Below are positions 36,581 through 44,922 of a DNA stretch of 64,000 nucleotides, piece after piece. The DNA comes from Loktanella sp. (GTDB taxonomy: Bacteria > Pseudomonadota > Alphaproteobacteria > Rhodobacterales > Rhodobacteraceae): contig JAFPBO010000051.1 of the NCBI GenBank assembly GCA_017390475.1, positions 389,897-453,896 of the forward strand, read 5' to 3'. Every line of letters starts with the position of its first letter. The stretch's first letter is position 1. The translations under genes were made by a program, and so were the position numbers. The notes beneath the pieces are model-generated. The model ran no database searches. It was not told the origin of the DNA and was given only the letters and a program-made list of their open reading frames with translations.

Positions 36581-37987
36581 ATGGACAATAAAGCTGTTCT
36601 GAAACTGATGAAGGATGAAGAGGTCGATTACGTCGATATCCGCTTCACCGACCCGCGCGGCAAGCTGCAACACGTCACCGTGGTTGCCGACCTTGTTGAC
36701 GAAGACTTCCTTGAAGAAGGCTTCATGTTTGACGGCTCGTCCATTGCCGGTTGGAAATCGATTGACCAATCCGACATGAAACTGATGCCCGATGCGGCCA
36801 GCGCCTATATCGATCCGTTCTATGCCGAAAAGACGTTGTGCGTACATTGCAACGTGGTCGAACCCGATACGATGGAACCCTATGACCGCGACCCACGCGG
36901 CACAGCTGTGAAGGCCGAGGAATATCTGAAAGCCTCCGGCGTGGGCGACACCGCCTATTTCGGGCCGGAAGCTGAATTCTTTGTATTTGACGACGTGCGT
37001 TACAGCGTGTCGATGAACAAAGTCTCGTTCCAGGTCGATGCGCTTGACGGCGCATGGAACACCGATACCGAATATGAAATGGGCAACACTGGCCACCGTC
37101 CCGGCATCAAGGGCGGCTATTTCCCGGTGAACCCGATCGATGACGCGCAGGAAATGCGGTCCGAAATGCTGTCCACGATGAAGCGGATGGGCATGAAGGT
37201 CGACAAGCACCACCACGAAGTCGCGTCCTGCCAGCATGAGCTGGGTCTGATTTTCGGCACGCTGACGCATCAGGCCGATGAGATCCAGAAATACAAATAT
37301 GTGATCCACAACGTGGCACAGGCCTACGGCAAATCGGCGACTTTCATGCCAAAGCCAATCGCGGGCGACAACGGTACCGGGATGCATGTGAACATGTCGA
37401 TCTGGAAAGACGGCAAGCCTTTGTTCGCAGGCGATAAGTACGCCGATCTGTCACAGGAAGCCCTGTATTTCATCGGTGGTATCCTCAAGCACGCCAAGGC
37501 GCTGAACGCGATCACCAACCCGACGACCAACAGCTACAAGCGCCTGATCCCCGGCTTTGAAGCCCCCGTGCTGCGCGCCTATTCCGCGCGTAACCGGTCG
37601 GGTTGCGTCCGTATCCCATGGGCCGAATCCCCCAAGGCAAAACGCGTCGAGGCCCGTTTCCCCGATCCGGCTGCGAACCCATACCTGTGTTTCGCCGCTT
37701 TGCTGATGGCTGGCATCGACGGGATCAAGAACAAGATCGATCCGGGCCCGTCTTCGGACAAAGACCTCTACGATCTGCCACCGGAAGAGCTGGCATCGAT
37801 CCCGACTGTCTGCGGATCTTTGCGCGAAGCCCTGCAAGAACTGGAAGCCGATCACGAATTCCTGCTGGCCGGTGACGTCTTCACCAAATCCCAGCTGGAA
37901 GGCTATATGGCGCTGCGCTGGGAAGAGGTTTACGCCTACGAGCACACACCGCATCCGATTGAGTATAAGATGTATTACAGCTGCTAA
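36581..37987 (+). CDS. glnA: Glutamine synthetase type I
   Basis: A 468-residue GSI-beta: [19 protein letters not shown], the metal/glutamate site [10 protein letters not shown] and [40 protein letters not shown], and the adenylylation tyrosine Tyr397 in [11 protein letters not shown]. It makes glutamine from glutamate and ammonia. The glnB-glnA pair is a usual operon in this group, here with 65 bases between genes. Confidence 0.98.
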   Translation: MDNKAVLKLMKDEEVDYVDIRFTDPRGKLQHVTVVADLVDEDFLEEGFMFDGSSIAGWKSIDQSDMKLMPDAASAYIDPFYAEKTLCVHCNVVEPDTMEPYDRDPRGTAVKAEEYLKASGVGDTAYFGPEAEFFVFDDVRYSVSMNKVSFQVDALDGAWNTDTEYEMGNTGHRPGIKGGYFPVNPIDDAQEMRSEMLSTMKRMGMKVDKHHHEVASCQHELGLIFGTLTHQADEIQKYKYVIHNVAQAYGKSATFMPKPIAGDNGTGMHVNMSIWKDGKPLFAGDKYADLSQEALYFIGGILKHAKALNAITNPTTNSYKRLIPGFEAPVLRAYSARNRSGCVRIPWAESPKAKRVEARFPDPAANPYLCFAALLMAGIDGIKNKIDPGPSSDKDLYDLPPEELASIPTVCGSLREALQELEADHEFLLAGDVFTKSQLEGYMALRWEEVYAYEHTPHPIEYKMYYSC

Positions 37988-38010
37988 AGGCTGAATGATG
38001 GTAAAAGAAA

Positions 38011-38038
38011 AGGGCGCCCCGCAACGGGCGCCCTTTTT
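38011..38038 (+). terminator. Rho-independent terminator after glnA
   Basis: AGGGCGCCC-CGCAAC-GGGCGCCC followed by TTTTT, 24 bases after the glnA stop codon. Confidence 0.9.
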
Positions 38039-38107
38039 GCATGGCGTGGCTTGCGAAAACCCACAGAAACACCAATTATGGTGCAATAAGATCAGAGGTC
38101 ATATGTC

Positions 38108-38287
38108 ATGGCGAACAAGAAACCAAAATCAGCGACGGTCAACCGATCAGCCATGACAGGGCGCTTTGTTGTGCGTGAAGACGGCGGGCCTGCGACAACC
38201 CATCAGGTCAAGCCGAAATCAGCCGCCGTGATCCGCGAAAGTGTCGCAAAAAACAGGGACGCTTTGCAGCGGTTGGCAAATCGGTAA
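38108..38287 (+). CDS. Small putative antitoxin, partner of Doc-type toxin
   Basis: A 59-residue basic protein (MANKKPKSATVNRSAMTGRF...RDALQRLANR), too short for most gene lists. It overlaps the start of the Doc-type gene by 47 bases, the organisation of a toxin-antitoxin operon. The sequence carries two related KPKSA(T/A)V.R segments (about 5-13 and 35-43) and an NRSAMTGRFV element seen in other small proteins. It does not show a recognisable Phd DNA-binding domain. Its role as antitoxin is inferred only from position. The ATATGTCATGG context has no strong ribosome-binding site. Confidence 0.65.
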   Translation: MANKKPKSATVNRSAMTGRFVVREDGGPATTHQVKPKSAAVIRESVAKNRDALQRLANR

Positions 38288-38663
38288 ACGCCATTACCGC
38301 GTCACTTTTGCGGACGCCTTGGAAGCGCATGAAATGTCGCTTGATGCCTTCGGTGGGCTGCGCGGTATCAGCAATATTGATAATATCCTAGGCGCACTGG
38401 GTCGTCCATATCACGGCTATCACCGCATGATTTGGGCCAAGGGTGCAGCCCTGTTGCATGGCGTTGCGTCGAGCCACGGATTCAACGATGGCAACAAACG
38501 CACGTCTTGGCTGTTGACAGAGCTCTTGTTTGAGCGTTGTGGCTATGCGCTGGACTTGCGCGAGGATGACCGGCTTGATGATATAGTGGTCGCCGTTGTC
38601 GAAGGGACCATGACACAGACCGATTTGGAAAATTGGTTGAAGGAACGCACCGTGCGTACATGA
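38241..38663 (+). CDS. Doc-type Fic-fold toxin (death-on-curing family)
   Basis: A 140-residue protein of the Fic/Doc fold. The catalytic motif is HGFNDGNKRTSWLL (His, Asp, Lys, Arg present), preceded by a Doc-type ISNIDNILGALGRPY segment. Doc enzymes phosphorylate or otherwise modify translation factors such as EF-Tu. The only in-frame start before the conserved RVTFADALEAHEMSLDAFGG is a GTG at 38241, inside the antitoxin gene; alternatively expression depends on re-initiation near the antitoxin stop. It is followed by the convergent bioY terminator. Confidence 0.82.
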   Translation: MSQKTGTLCSGWQIGKRHYRVTFADALEAHEMSLDAFGGLRGISNIDNILGALGRPYHGYHRMIWAKGAALLHGVASSHGFNDGNKRTSWLLTELLFERCGYALDLREDDRLDDIVVAVVEGTMTQTDLENWLKERTVRT

Positions 38664-38726
38664 TACATATTTGCTGCATCAGATGATCGGTGATCGTCAA
38701 AGCAACAGCCATAATCAGGACTCAAA

Positions 38727-38759
38727 CAAAAAAAAGCGCGGACCTTTCAGCCCGCGCCT
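38727..38759 (-). terminator. Rho-independent terminator of bioY
   Basis: On the minus strand GCGCGG-GCTGAAAGGT-CCGCGC is followed by eight T. It lies just after the bioY stop codon. Confidence 0.85.
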
Positions 38760-38784
38760 TTCATCTCTCAATCTCACCCGGCGC

Positions 38785-39390
38785 TTATTTCCGCGCGTCG
38801 CCAATCAGCTTCCACAGGCCCGGCAGCAGCAGGGCCGCCAGACCCAGTTTCAGTGCGTCGCCCAAAAGGAACGGTGTCAGACCCCAGGCGAAGATCGGCT
38901 GGTCAAAGCCGTAGAGCACGCCGAGCCAGGCCACACCCGGCACATAGATCAGTACATTGCCGATCAGCATGGCGAGCGCCATCATCACCACCGACCGGTC
39001 CCAGCCGGCGCGGGCGGCATACCCGAGCGCCAAGGTTGCCAGCACATAGCCGACCAGATAGCCGCCGGTGCTGCCCATCATATAGCTGATGCCGTAAGCT
39101 TCTGCGCTGGAGCTTTGGAACACGTCAAAGCCGAGCATACCGACGATCATCCAGCCCAGCATCGTCGCCAGACCCAGACGCGGGCCATAGGCGGCGGCGA
39201 CGGTCAGCACGGCGAAAGTGCCCATGCTGATCGCGACGGGGCTGCCGGGGACCGGGACTTTGATCTTGGCCATTACCGCCAGAACGATGATGCCCAGCAC
39301 CACCATCAGCGCCTGTTTGACGCGCAGGGCGGTGCCCTGCTGCGGACCGAAGGCTTCGGTCAGGACTCTGTCATTCAATGCGAGGGCCAT
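38785..39390 (-). CDS. bioY: Biotin transporter BioY
   Basis: A 201-residue S-component of an ECF-type biotin importer with about six hydrophobic helices. Typical parts are KIKVPVPGSPVAISMGTFAVL, MGSTGGYLVGYVLATLA and the C-terminal FLLGDALKLGLAALLLPGLW. ATG 39390 has GGAG eight bases upstream. No BioMN partner genes are adjacent; solitary BioY works alone in some Rhodobacterales. I found no obvious biotin-regulator box upstream. Confidence 0.94.
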   Translation of the reverse strand: MALALNDRVLTEAFGPQQGTALRVKQALMVVLGIIVLAVMAKIKVPVPGSPVAISMGTFAVLTVAAAYGPRLGLATMLGWMIVGMLGFDVFQSSSAEAYGISYMMGSTGGYLVGYVLATLALGYAARAGWDRSVVMMALAMLIGNVLIYVPGVAWLGVLYGFDQPIFAWGLTPFLLGDALKLGLAALLLPGLWKLIGDARK

Positions 39391-39486
39391 GTGCCGCTCT
39401 CCCCTATTGTGAATTCGTGACATATTTATTGCTGATGCTGCGTCGCGGCGCAAGCGCTCGTCGCGTCGGGTAGATTTTAATCCACC

Positions 39487-39900
39487 TTACCGGGTGTAAT
39501 CCGTGACGGAGGTGTAATCCTTGCGCGGGCCATTCACCACCCAGGTCGCGCGCCAATCGGGCCAGCGGGTGAAATCATAGGTGACAGTATAATAATCTTC
39601 CCCGCAGGGATGGTCAGTGCCCGCCGCCTGCCCTGTTGGCGTGAAGCTGTGGAAATCACCGCCATCGGCGAAACGGATGACCACGCGGTCTGGCAGGAAT
39701 TGCCAGCGATAGGCGCGTGTCGCCTGCATCGGCGGGGCGGTGCCGAACCGCATCTGGCCTGTTTCCACATAATCCAGCCCGTCATCGCCCATGGGTGTCA
39801 GCAGTGCCGTGCCGGTGAATTCCCCCCGCATCCCGCCATGCCGGTCGTCGATCCGGCGCGCCAGATGCCAATTCCCTGCAAAATCACTGCGCCCCAGCAC
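39487..39900 (-). CDS. DUF6314-family protein (uncharacterised)
   Basis: A 137-residue protein with probable GTG start at 39900 (preceded by AAGGATGTTGAT). Landmarks are RSDFAGNWHLARRIDDRHGG, GEFTGTALLTPMGDDGLDYV, RAYRWQFLPDRVVIRFADGG and HPCGEDYYTVTYDF. A lipocalin-like beta barrel is likely. No function is known. Divergent from purB, whose start is 94 bases away. An in-frame extension to 39996 would overlap the purB start and is not used. Confidence 0.75.
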   Translation of the reverse strand: MLGRSDFAGNWHLARRIDDRHGGMRGEFTGTALLTPMGDDGLDYVETGQMRFGTAPPMQATRAYRWQFLPDRVVIRFADGGDFHSFTPTGQAAGTDHPCGEDYYTVTYDFTRWPDWRATWVVNGPRKDYTSVTDYTR

Positions 39901-39994
39901 ATCAACATCCTTGTTCTTGGGTTGAGGCCGCGCCCCTTCCCTTTTATGACGCAAAGGCAATCTGCTGCCCAGACCCATCAAAAAGGTGCCTCTC

Positions 39995-41302
39995 ATGATC
40001 CCACGTTATTCCCGCCCCGAAATGACCGATATCTGGGAGCCTGCCACCAAGTTCCGCATCTGGTACGAGATCGAGGCGCATGCCTGCGACGCGCAGGCCG
40101 CGATTGGCGTGATCCCGGCGGAAAATGCGGCGGCGGTGTGGAAAGCCAAGGATGTGGCCTTTGACGTGGCGCGGATTGATGAGATCGAGGCGGTGACCAA
40201 ACATGACGTCATCGCCTTTCTGACCCATCTGGCCGAGATCATCGGGCAGGATACTGCCCGGTTTGTCCACCAAGGGATGACATCATCGGATGTGCTGGAC
40301 ACGACGTTCAACGTGCAATTGGTGCGCGCGAGCGATCTGCTGCTCGCAGGTATGGACCGCGTGCTGGCGGCGCTGAAAACCCGCGCGCTGGAACATAAGG
40401 ACACCGTGCGGATCGGGCGCAGCCATGGCATTCACGCAGAACCGACGACAATGGGTCTGACCTTTGCCCGGTTCTATGCCGAAATGGACCGGAACCGCGC
40501 CCGTCTGGTCAATGCGCGGGCCGAGATTGCGACGGGTGCCATTTCCGGGGCTGTCGGGACCTTCGCCAATATCGATCCTTCGGTCGAGGAACATGTCTGC
40601 GCGCAGCTGGGCCTGACACCGGAACCGATCAGCACGCAGGTGATCCCGCGCGACCGGCATGCGATGTTCTTTGCCACTTTGGGTGTGATCGCATCCAGCA
40701 TTGAAAACATCGCCATCGAGATCCGCCATATGCAGCGCACCGAAGTGCTGGAGGCAGAGGAATTCTTTTCCGCCGGGCAAAAGGGCAGTTCCGCCATGCC
40801 GCATAAACGCAACCCGGTGCTGACCGAAAACCTGACCGGGCTGGCGCGGCTGGTGCGGATGTCGGTGGTGCCTGCGATGGAAAACGTGGCCCTGTGGCAT
40901 GAGCGCGATATCAGCCATTCATCTGTCGAACGCGCCATCGGGCCGGATACGACGATCACGCTGGATTTCGCGCTGCACCGGCTGGCGGGGGTGATCGAAA
41001 AACTGGTGATCTATCCCGAAAACATGCTGGCCAATATGAATAAATTCCGGGGGCTGGTGATGTCGCAACGGGTACTTTTGGCGCTGACGCAGGCCGGGGT
41101 GAACCGCGAAGATGCCTATAAAATGGTGCAGCGCAATGCGATGCGGGTCTGGGAACAGGGGGCCGATTTCAAGACCGAGCTGCTCGCCGATGCCGATGTG
41201 CTGGCTGCGCTGACACCCGCCGAGATCGAAGAGAAATTCGACCTCGGGTATCATGTGAAACATGTCGATACGATTTTCGCGCGGGTGTTCGGCGCGACGT
41301 AA
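39995..41302 (+). CDS. purB: Adenylosuccinate lyase
   Basis: A 435-residue fumarase-superfamily lyase: MIPRYSRPEMTDIWEP start, TSSDVLDT, and the signature GSSAMPHKRNPVLTEN. It acts twice in purine synthesis (SAICAR and adenylosuccinate cleavage). ATG 39995 has AAAAGG eight bases upstream; a GTG three codons earlier has none. Confidence 0.97.
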   Translation: MIPRYSRPEMTDIWEPATKFRIWYEIEAHACDAQAAIGVIPAENAAAVWKAKDVAFDVARIDEIEAVTKHDVIAFLTHLAEIIGQDTARFVHQGMTSSDVLDTTFNVQLVRASDLLLAGMDRVLAALKTRALEHKDTVRIGRSHGIHAEPTTMGLTFARFYAEMDRNRARLVNARAEIATGAISGAVGTFANIDPSVEEHVCAQLGLTPEPISTQVIPRDRHAMFFATLGVIASSIENIAIEIRHMQRTEVLEAEEFFSAGQKGSSAMPHKRNPVLTENLTGLARLVRMSVVPAMENVALWHERDISHSSVERAIGPDTTITLDFALHRLAGVIEKLVIYPENMLANMNKFRGLVMSQRVLLALTQAGVNREDAYKMVQRNAMRVWEQGADFKTELLADADVLAALTPAEIEEKFDLGYHVKHVDTIFARVFGAT

Positions 41303-41312
41303 GGCAGGGTCT

Positions 41313-41339
41313 ACATCCGGGCGGGACCACGCCCGGATA
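41313..41339. terminator. Palindrome between purB and luxI, possible bidirectional terminator
   Basis: ATCCGGGCG-GGACCA-CGCCCGGAT, a perfect 9-bp stem between the convergent purB and luxI-type genes. There is no long T-run, so function is uncertain. Confidence 0.5.
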
Positions 41340-41356
41340 TCCAGGCAGGCGCGGTT

Positions 41357-42034
41357 TCAGTGCGGTGAAGCCGCGTAAGTGGGCTGTGACTGCGGCGTGG
41401 TCCGGTCATGATCTGCGGATGTGGCCGCCTGTGTCAGTGATGAGCGCGACTGCTGGCCCACGGGCATGCTCAGCACGACATAGCGGCGTCCATCCTCGGC
41501 ATTGACATAGGGTTCGCCGATCATCCGTGGCGCGTAACCGAATTTACGCAGGGTGCGCATCAGTGACGGTGGGCTGAGCGACATCAGATCGGTTGCATTC
41601 TGGGCAACGGCCTGTTCGACAAGACCGTCGACAATCAGTTCCAGACAGCGCGCGCTGGCAGCCTGATCCTTGATCTCCGACGACACAACCAGACGGGTGC
41701 ATTCCCAGATATTCGCGGTGACAAAAGCTTCTGGCACCACCGATGCGGGAATGCCGATGATCTTACCCTCGATTGCATCGCGCAACATATAAGTATGTGA
41801 TCCCCAGCGGGCGGTTGTGGCCATGGCCCGACCCCCGCCGATCACCTTGCCGTCGCGCAGCACCAGCGAATAATAGGCTTGCGGGTTGTCGTATTGATCC
41901 ATCTCCACATCATCGTCATGCGGGATGTCCCAACCCAGCTGGTCGACAAAAACTTGCTTGCGCAAGGCAAGATATTCGAAAAACGCAGTGCCATGTTTGT
42001 GCAATTGCGTCAGATTGAACGTGATCTTTTCCAT
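41357..42034 (-). CDS. Acyl-homoserine-lactone synthase (LuxI family)
   Basis: A 225-residue LuxI-type synthase. All core residues of the family appear: Arg25, Phe29, Trp35 (ALRKQVFVDQLGW), Asp46 and Asp49 (EMDQYDNPQAYY), Arg69 (GGGRAMATTARWG), Glu111 and Arg114 (IWECTRLVVSSE). It makes AHL signal from SAM and an acyl donor. A ~30-residue polar tail (QSRSSLTQAATSADHDRTT) extends the C-terminus. It lies 122 bases after the luxR-type gene on the same strand, a standard quorum-sensing pair. Confidence 0.95.
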   Translation of the reverse strand: MEKITFNLTQLHKHGTAFFEYLALRKQVFVDQLGWDIPHDDDVEMDQYDNPQAYYSLVLRDGKVIGGGRAMATTARWGSHTYMLRDAIEGKIIGIPASVVPEAFVTANIWECTRLVVSSEIKDQAASARCLELIVDGLVEQAVAQNATDLMSLSPPSLMRTLRKFGYAPRMIGEPYVNAEDGRRYVVLSMPVGQQSRSSLTQAATSADHDRTTPQSQPTYAASPH

Positions 42035-42065
42035 AGGTCCCTCATTTGCCAGGCGATATTGCGGT

Positions 42066-42095
42066 CAGGCTTGCATCTCTGGATTGCAAAGCCTG
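42066..42095. promoter_or_regulatory. Inverted repeat between luxR and luxI genes
   Basis: CAGGCTTGCA-TCTCTGGAT-TGCAAAGCCTG: arms match except for one extra base. It lies in the 122-base gap upstream of luxI. It could be an operator of the LuxR-type protein (lux-box-like dyad, though longer than the usual 20 bases) or an RNA hairpin between the two genes. Confidence 0.5.
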
Positions 42096-42156
42096 CCTCA
42101 CATTAACGATTTATCGCGAATTTTAGGTATATAAGAGGGAAAAAATCGACAAAGTG

Positions 42157-42765
42157 TCAGATTAAACCATATTGATTTGCCAAGGCCGCTGCCTGAGTGC
42201 CGGTTTTCGCACCAAGTTTGAGCTTGGCATTCTTTAGTCGCTGCTTGACCGCGCCTTCGCTGACGCCCAGGTCATGCGCAATTTCCTTGAGCCGCTTGCC
42301 GTCCTTGACCATGCGCAATGCTTCTAGTTCGGCGCGGGTCAGGTTGGTGGGCGGCGCCGTTTCGCCATGACGTCGCGTCAGGAAAGCATGCAGCAATTTG
42401 ATTTCCAGATCACTGAATTCCCGGTCCGGACGGGTAAAGCTGCCAAAGGATCGTTGCGCGCCACTGCCGCTGTCCATCACCGACACTGTGACGCCAAACC
42501 GCAGGCCAAAGCTGCGCGCCTGCAGAATGACCCGTTTGGGGTCCTCTTGTTCCAGCTCGCTCCACCGGCAGGCACCGGTATTGCCATAGGCCCAGCGAAC
42601 CGCCGGATCGAACAACATAAACCTTTGTTTAGTATAGTGATCTACCCAATCCGCAGGCAATGCATTGGCTTCTTCCATGGGGAAGGCAAAGCCGATGCGC
42701 AACGCAATGTAATATCCGGACGGCGCAAGTTGCGCGATATCGTCCGGCCCCAATAATGCACACAT
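42157..42765 (-). CDS. LuxR-family quorum-sensing regulator
   Basis: A 202-residue regulator. The autoinducer-binding domain (about 1-130) has the conserved pocket residues Trp40, Tyr44 (DWVDHYTKQRF), Asp53, Pro54 (FDPAVRW) and Trp68 (CRWSE). The LuxR helix-turn-helix occupies about 142-202 (LTRAELEALRMVKDGKRLKE, LGVSEGAVKQRLKNAKLKL). It is shorter at the N-terminus than the usual 230-250 residues. It should bind the AHL made by the adjacent synthase and control target promoters. Confidence 0.93.
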   Translation of the reverse strand: MCALLGPDDIAQLAPSGYYIALRIGFAFPMEEANALPADWVDHYTKQRFMLFDPAVRWAYGNTGACRWSELEQEDPKRVILQARSFGLRFGVTVSVMDSGSGAQRSFGSFTRPDREFSDLEIKLLHAFLTRRHGETAPPTNLTRAELEALRMVKDGKRLKEIAHDLGVSEGAVKQRLKNAKLKLGAKTGTQAAALANQYGLI

Positions 42766-42903
42766 AAAAATCCCTCTGACCTCGCCGCTGCGACAAAGGT
42801 CTTGTTGTAGCTCAATTGTTACCTATACACTGGGGACACTCAACGGCGTTGCTTTATTATCGCCAGTTTAGACAAGTTAGCAACCAGAAAGCGAGTTCGC
42901 AAT

Positions 42904-43392
42904 ATGACTGGCACGGGGTTTGACCTCAGTAAGACACTTGGGGAATTCAAACTGCGCGCGGCCTCTGGCTATGCGATGGGTCTGCATATCAATTTCACCA
43001 CACCGGCATATTTTTTCCAAAGCTATCCCCGTGCCTGGCTGGATCATTATTCACAGGCCGGGCTGTTGATGAGAGATCCGACGGTATCCTGGTGTTTTGA
43101 AAATACCGGATTTTGCCGTTGGTCCGACATGGATGATCCGGCGGGCGTTTTAACGCAGGCCGCTGAATTTGGCATGAGATACGGCATTTCCTATGCAACC
43201 AATCTGTCCGGCAGTCACAGCATGGCCGGTTTTGCCCGGCCCGACCGTGAATATACAGATTCGGAAATCGCGGAACTGACTGAATTATTTGACATCCTGC
43301 ATGAGGCGACGCGCCAGCAGGCCTCGCTGCCGGCAGCGACGGTCGAGCAATTGAAAAAGATGTCGATCATCGTCACCCATCCGGGATCGTAA
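42904..43392 (+). CDS. LuxR-like autoinducer-binding protein without DNA-binding domain
   Basis: A 162-residue protein made of a LuxR autoinducer-binding domain only. Pocket residues are kept with canonical spacing: Trp45, Tyr49 (AWLDHYS), Asp58, Pro59 (MRDPTVSW), Trp73 (CRWSD), and the FARPDREYTDSEI segment is nearly the same as FTRPDREFSDLEI of the neighbouring LuxR, so the two are paralogues. The C-terminus (LPAATVEQLKKMSIIVTHPG) resembles the first bit of the HTH domain (LTRAELEALRMVKDG) and then ends; no HTH continues downstream in any frame. Divergent from luxR. It may act as an anti-activator by heterodimerising, or as a ligand sink. Confidence 0.88.
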   Translation: MTGTGFDLSKTLGEFKLRAASGYAMGLHINFTTPAYFFQSYPRAWLDHYSQAGLLMRDPTVSWCFENTGFCRWSDMDDPAGVLTQAAEFGMRYGISYATNLSGSHSMAGFARPDREYTDSEIAELTELFDILHEATRQQASLPAATVEQLKKMSIIVTHPGS

Positions 43393-43427
43393 CGGATTTT
43401 TCACCCCTGACATGGTAATCTGCGGGC

Positions 43428-44468
43428 ATGAGCTTCATGTCCGACCTTCCCGATGCCACGCTGACCCGTCGCCGCAAGGCCGCGATTGTGGTGCAGATGC
43501 TGATCGCCGATGGTGGCAGCCTGCCGTTATCCTCTCTGCCCGAATCATTGCAGGAAACCCTGACTGCGGAACTGGCGGCGCTGCGCCTGCTGGACCGCGC
43601 CACGATGGATGCGGTGGCGGCAGAATTTGCCGGTGAACTCGACCGGATCGGCATGGCGGCACCCGGCAGCCGGGATGCGGCGATAACCGCGCTGGCCGAT
43701 CATCTGAGCCCGGATCTGGCACAACGTTTGCAGGCGCAACGCGCCGCCGTGCGCGACGGCGATCATTGGCCTGTGCTGGCCGATCTTCCGGTGGACCGGC
43801 TGGCGCAGATCATGCAGGCCGAAAGCGTCGAAATCGGCGCTGTGGCGCTTTCCAAATTGCCGGTCACCAAAGCGGCAGAGGTGCTGGCAAAAACCCCCGG
43901 CGACCGCGCCCGCCGGATCACCTATGCCATGTCACTGACCGCCGCGATCGCCCCGGCCATGGTGCAGCGGATCGGCCGTGCGCTGGCACAGGATTACGGC
44001 AGCGACCGCCCGGTTGCCTTTGACAAAGCCCCGGCACAACGGCTGGGCGCGATCCTGATGTCCACGCCGCAGGACACGCGCGACGATCTGCTGAACGGGC
44101 TGGGCGCACAGGATGAAGATTTCGCCAGCGACCTGCGCCGGGCGATCTTTACCTTCAAGGATATAGCGACAAGGGTGAAACCCGCCGATATCGCCAATTG
44201 CCTGCGCGCAGTGGATGCCCCGGTGTTGAGCACCGCGCTGGCCGCAGCGCTGGCCGGGGATGCCGCGCTGGCGGCGGCGGCGGAACATATCCTTGACAAT
44301 ATCTCGCAACGGATGGCCGCGCAGATGCGCGACGATGCCCGCGACCGCGGCGCGGTGAAAAAGACCGATGGCGAGGCTGCGATGGCCACCGTCAGCGCCG
44401 CAGTGCGGGATCTGGTTGACAGCGGGGCGATCACCCTGCGCGACATGGATGCAGAGGGTGAGGCATGA
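43428..44468 (+). CDS. FliG-like flagellar motor switch protein (divergent)
   Basis: A 346-residue FliG-family protein. The N-terminal RRRKAAIVVQMLIADGGSLP resembles FliG domain 1; middle DLPVDRLAQIMQAESVEIGA, SKLPVTKAAEVLAKTPGDRA resembles the middle domain; the C-terminus has LRRAIFTFKDIATRVKPADI, HILDNISQRMAAQMRDDARD and VRDLVDSGAITLRD, matching the torque domain. The charged DDR-type cluster after FxDI in typical FliG is replaced by VKPAD, and the EHPQ motif is not evident. No other flagellar gene is in this window. It may be the sole FliG of this lineage or a non-motor paralogue. Start is ATG 43428 or 43437. Confidence 0.75.
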   Translation: MSFMSDLPDATLTRRRKAAIVVQMLIADGGSLPLSSLPESLQETLTAELAALRLLDRATMDAVAAEFAGELDRIGMAAPGSRDAAITALADHLSPDLAQRLQAQRAAVRDGDHWPVLADLPVDRLAQIMQAESVEIGAVALSKLPVTKAAEVLAKTPGDRARRITYAMSLTAAIAPAMVQRIGRALAQDYGSDRPVAFDKAPAQRLGAILMSTPQDTRDDLLNGLGAQDEDFASDLRRAIFTFKDIATRVKPADIANCLRAVDAPVLSTALAAALAGDAALAAAAEHILDNISQRMAAQMRDDARDRGAVKKTDGEAAMATVSAAVRDLVDSGAITLRDMDAEGEA

Positions 44469-44922
44469 CCGCTGCGACAACCTGCCCGAAGGGGGAGTGT
44501 CACGGCGGATAAGGACTGGCTACGCCTGTCGAGCTGGCTGGTCGGCAGATGCGGCGGGCCTGCGGCAGGCGCGACAGGCCTATGGGGCGGGCGCGGGTTG
44601 CGCATTCTTCGCCCGATGCATCACCGGTAGGGTGGGTCAGGACCCACCTTACCTGCCCGATTGCCAGGTCAGCCCATGCCGTCAGGGTGCAATATCGGCG
44701 ACGACCTGTGGCAGAACAGTCTTGCCACCTGCGATTTCCGCCAAGGCACTGTCGTAGGGTGGGTCAGAACCCACCCCGTCCGAGCCCCCGACCCAACATC
44801 GCCGCGCCCCACCTATCCGGTCACTGCCGTATTCGCGTGGACACAGGCCGCGGTTGCGCTTAATCCTGCGCCATGACCCAAGCCCATGCCCCCCTTGGTC
44901 TGACCCGGCATCCGGACAGCCC
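44469..44922. other. Repeat-containing spacer without a supported gene
   Basis: About 450 bases between the FliG-like and acyltransferase genes. Two palindromic GTAGGGTGGGTCA..ACCCACC copies (44627-44652 and 44754-44776) are present. The open frames here have repeat-derived or unlikely composition; a 15-codon ATG frame overlapping the FliG-like stop is too short to support. Confidence 0.65.
44627..44776. repeat. Two GTAGGGTGGGTC palindromes
   Basis: GTAGGGTGGGTCAGGACCCACC (44627 onward, followed by TTAC) and GTAGGGTGGGTCAGAACCCACC (44754 onward), same orientation, 127 bases apart. They are sister forms of the GTAGGTCGGGG family seen elsewhere in the window. Confidence 0.75.

Noticed and set aside
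39391-39486. Biotin-regulator box upstream of bioY
   Set aside because: I looked for a TTAT..ATAA-type site and saw none convincing.
44466-44757. Possible gene downstream of the FliG-like protein
   Set aside because: The frames are short, have no clear start and run through palindromic repeats.
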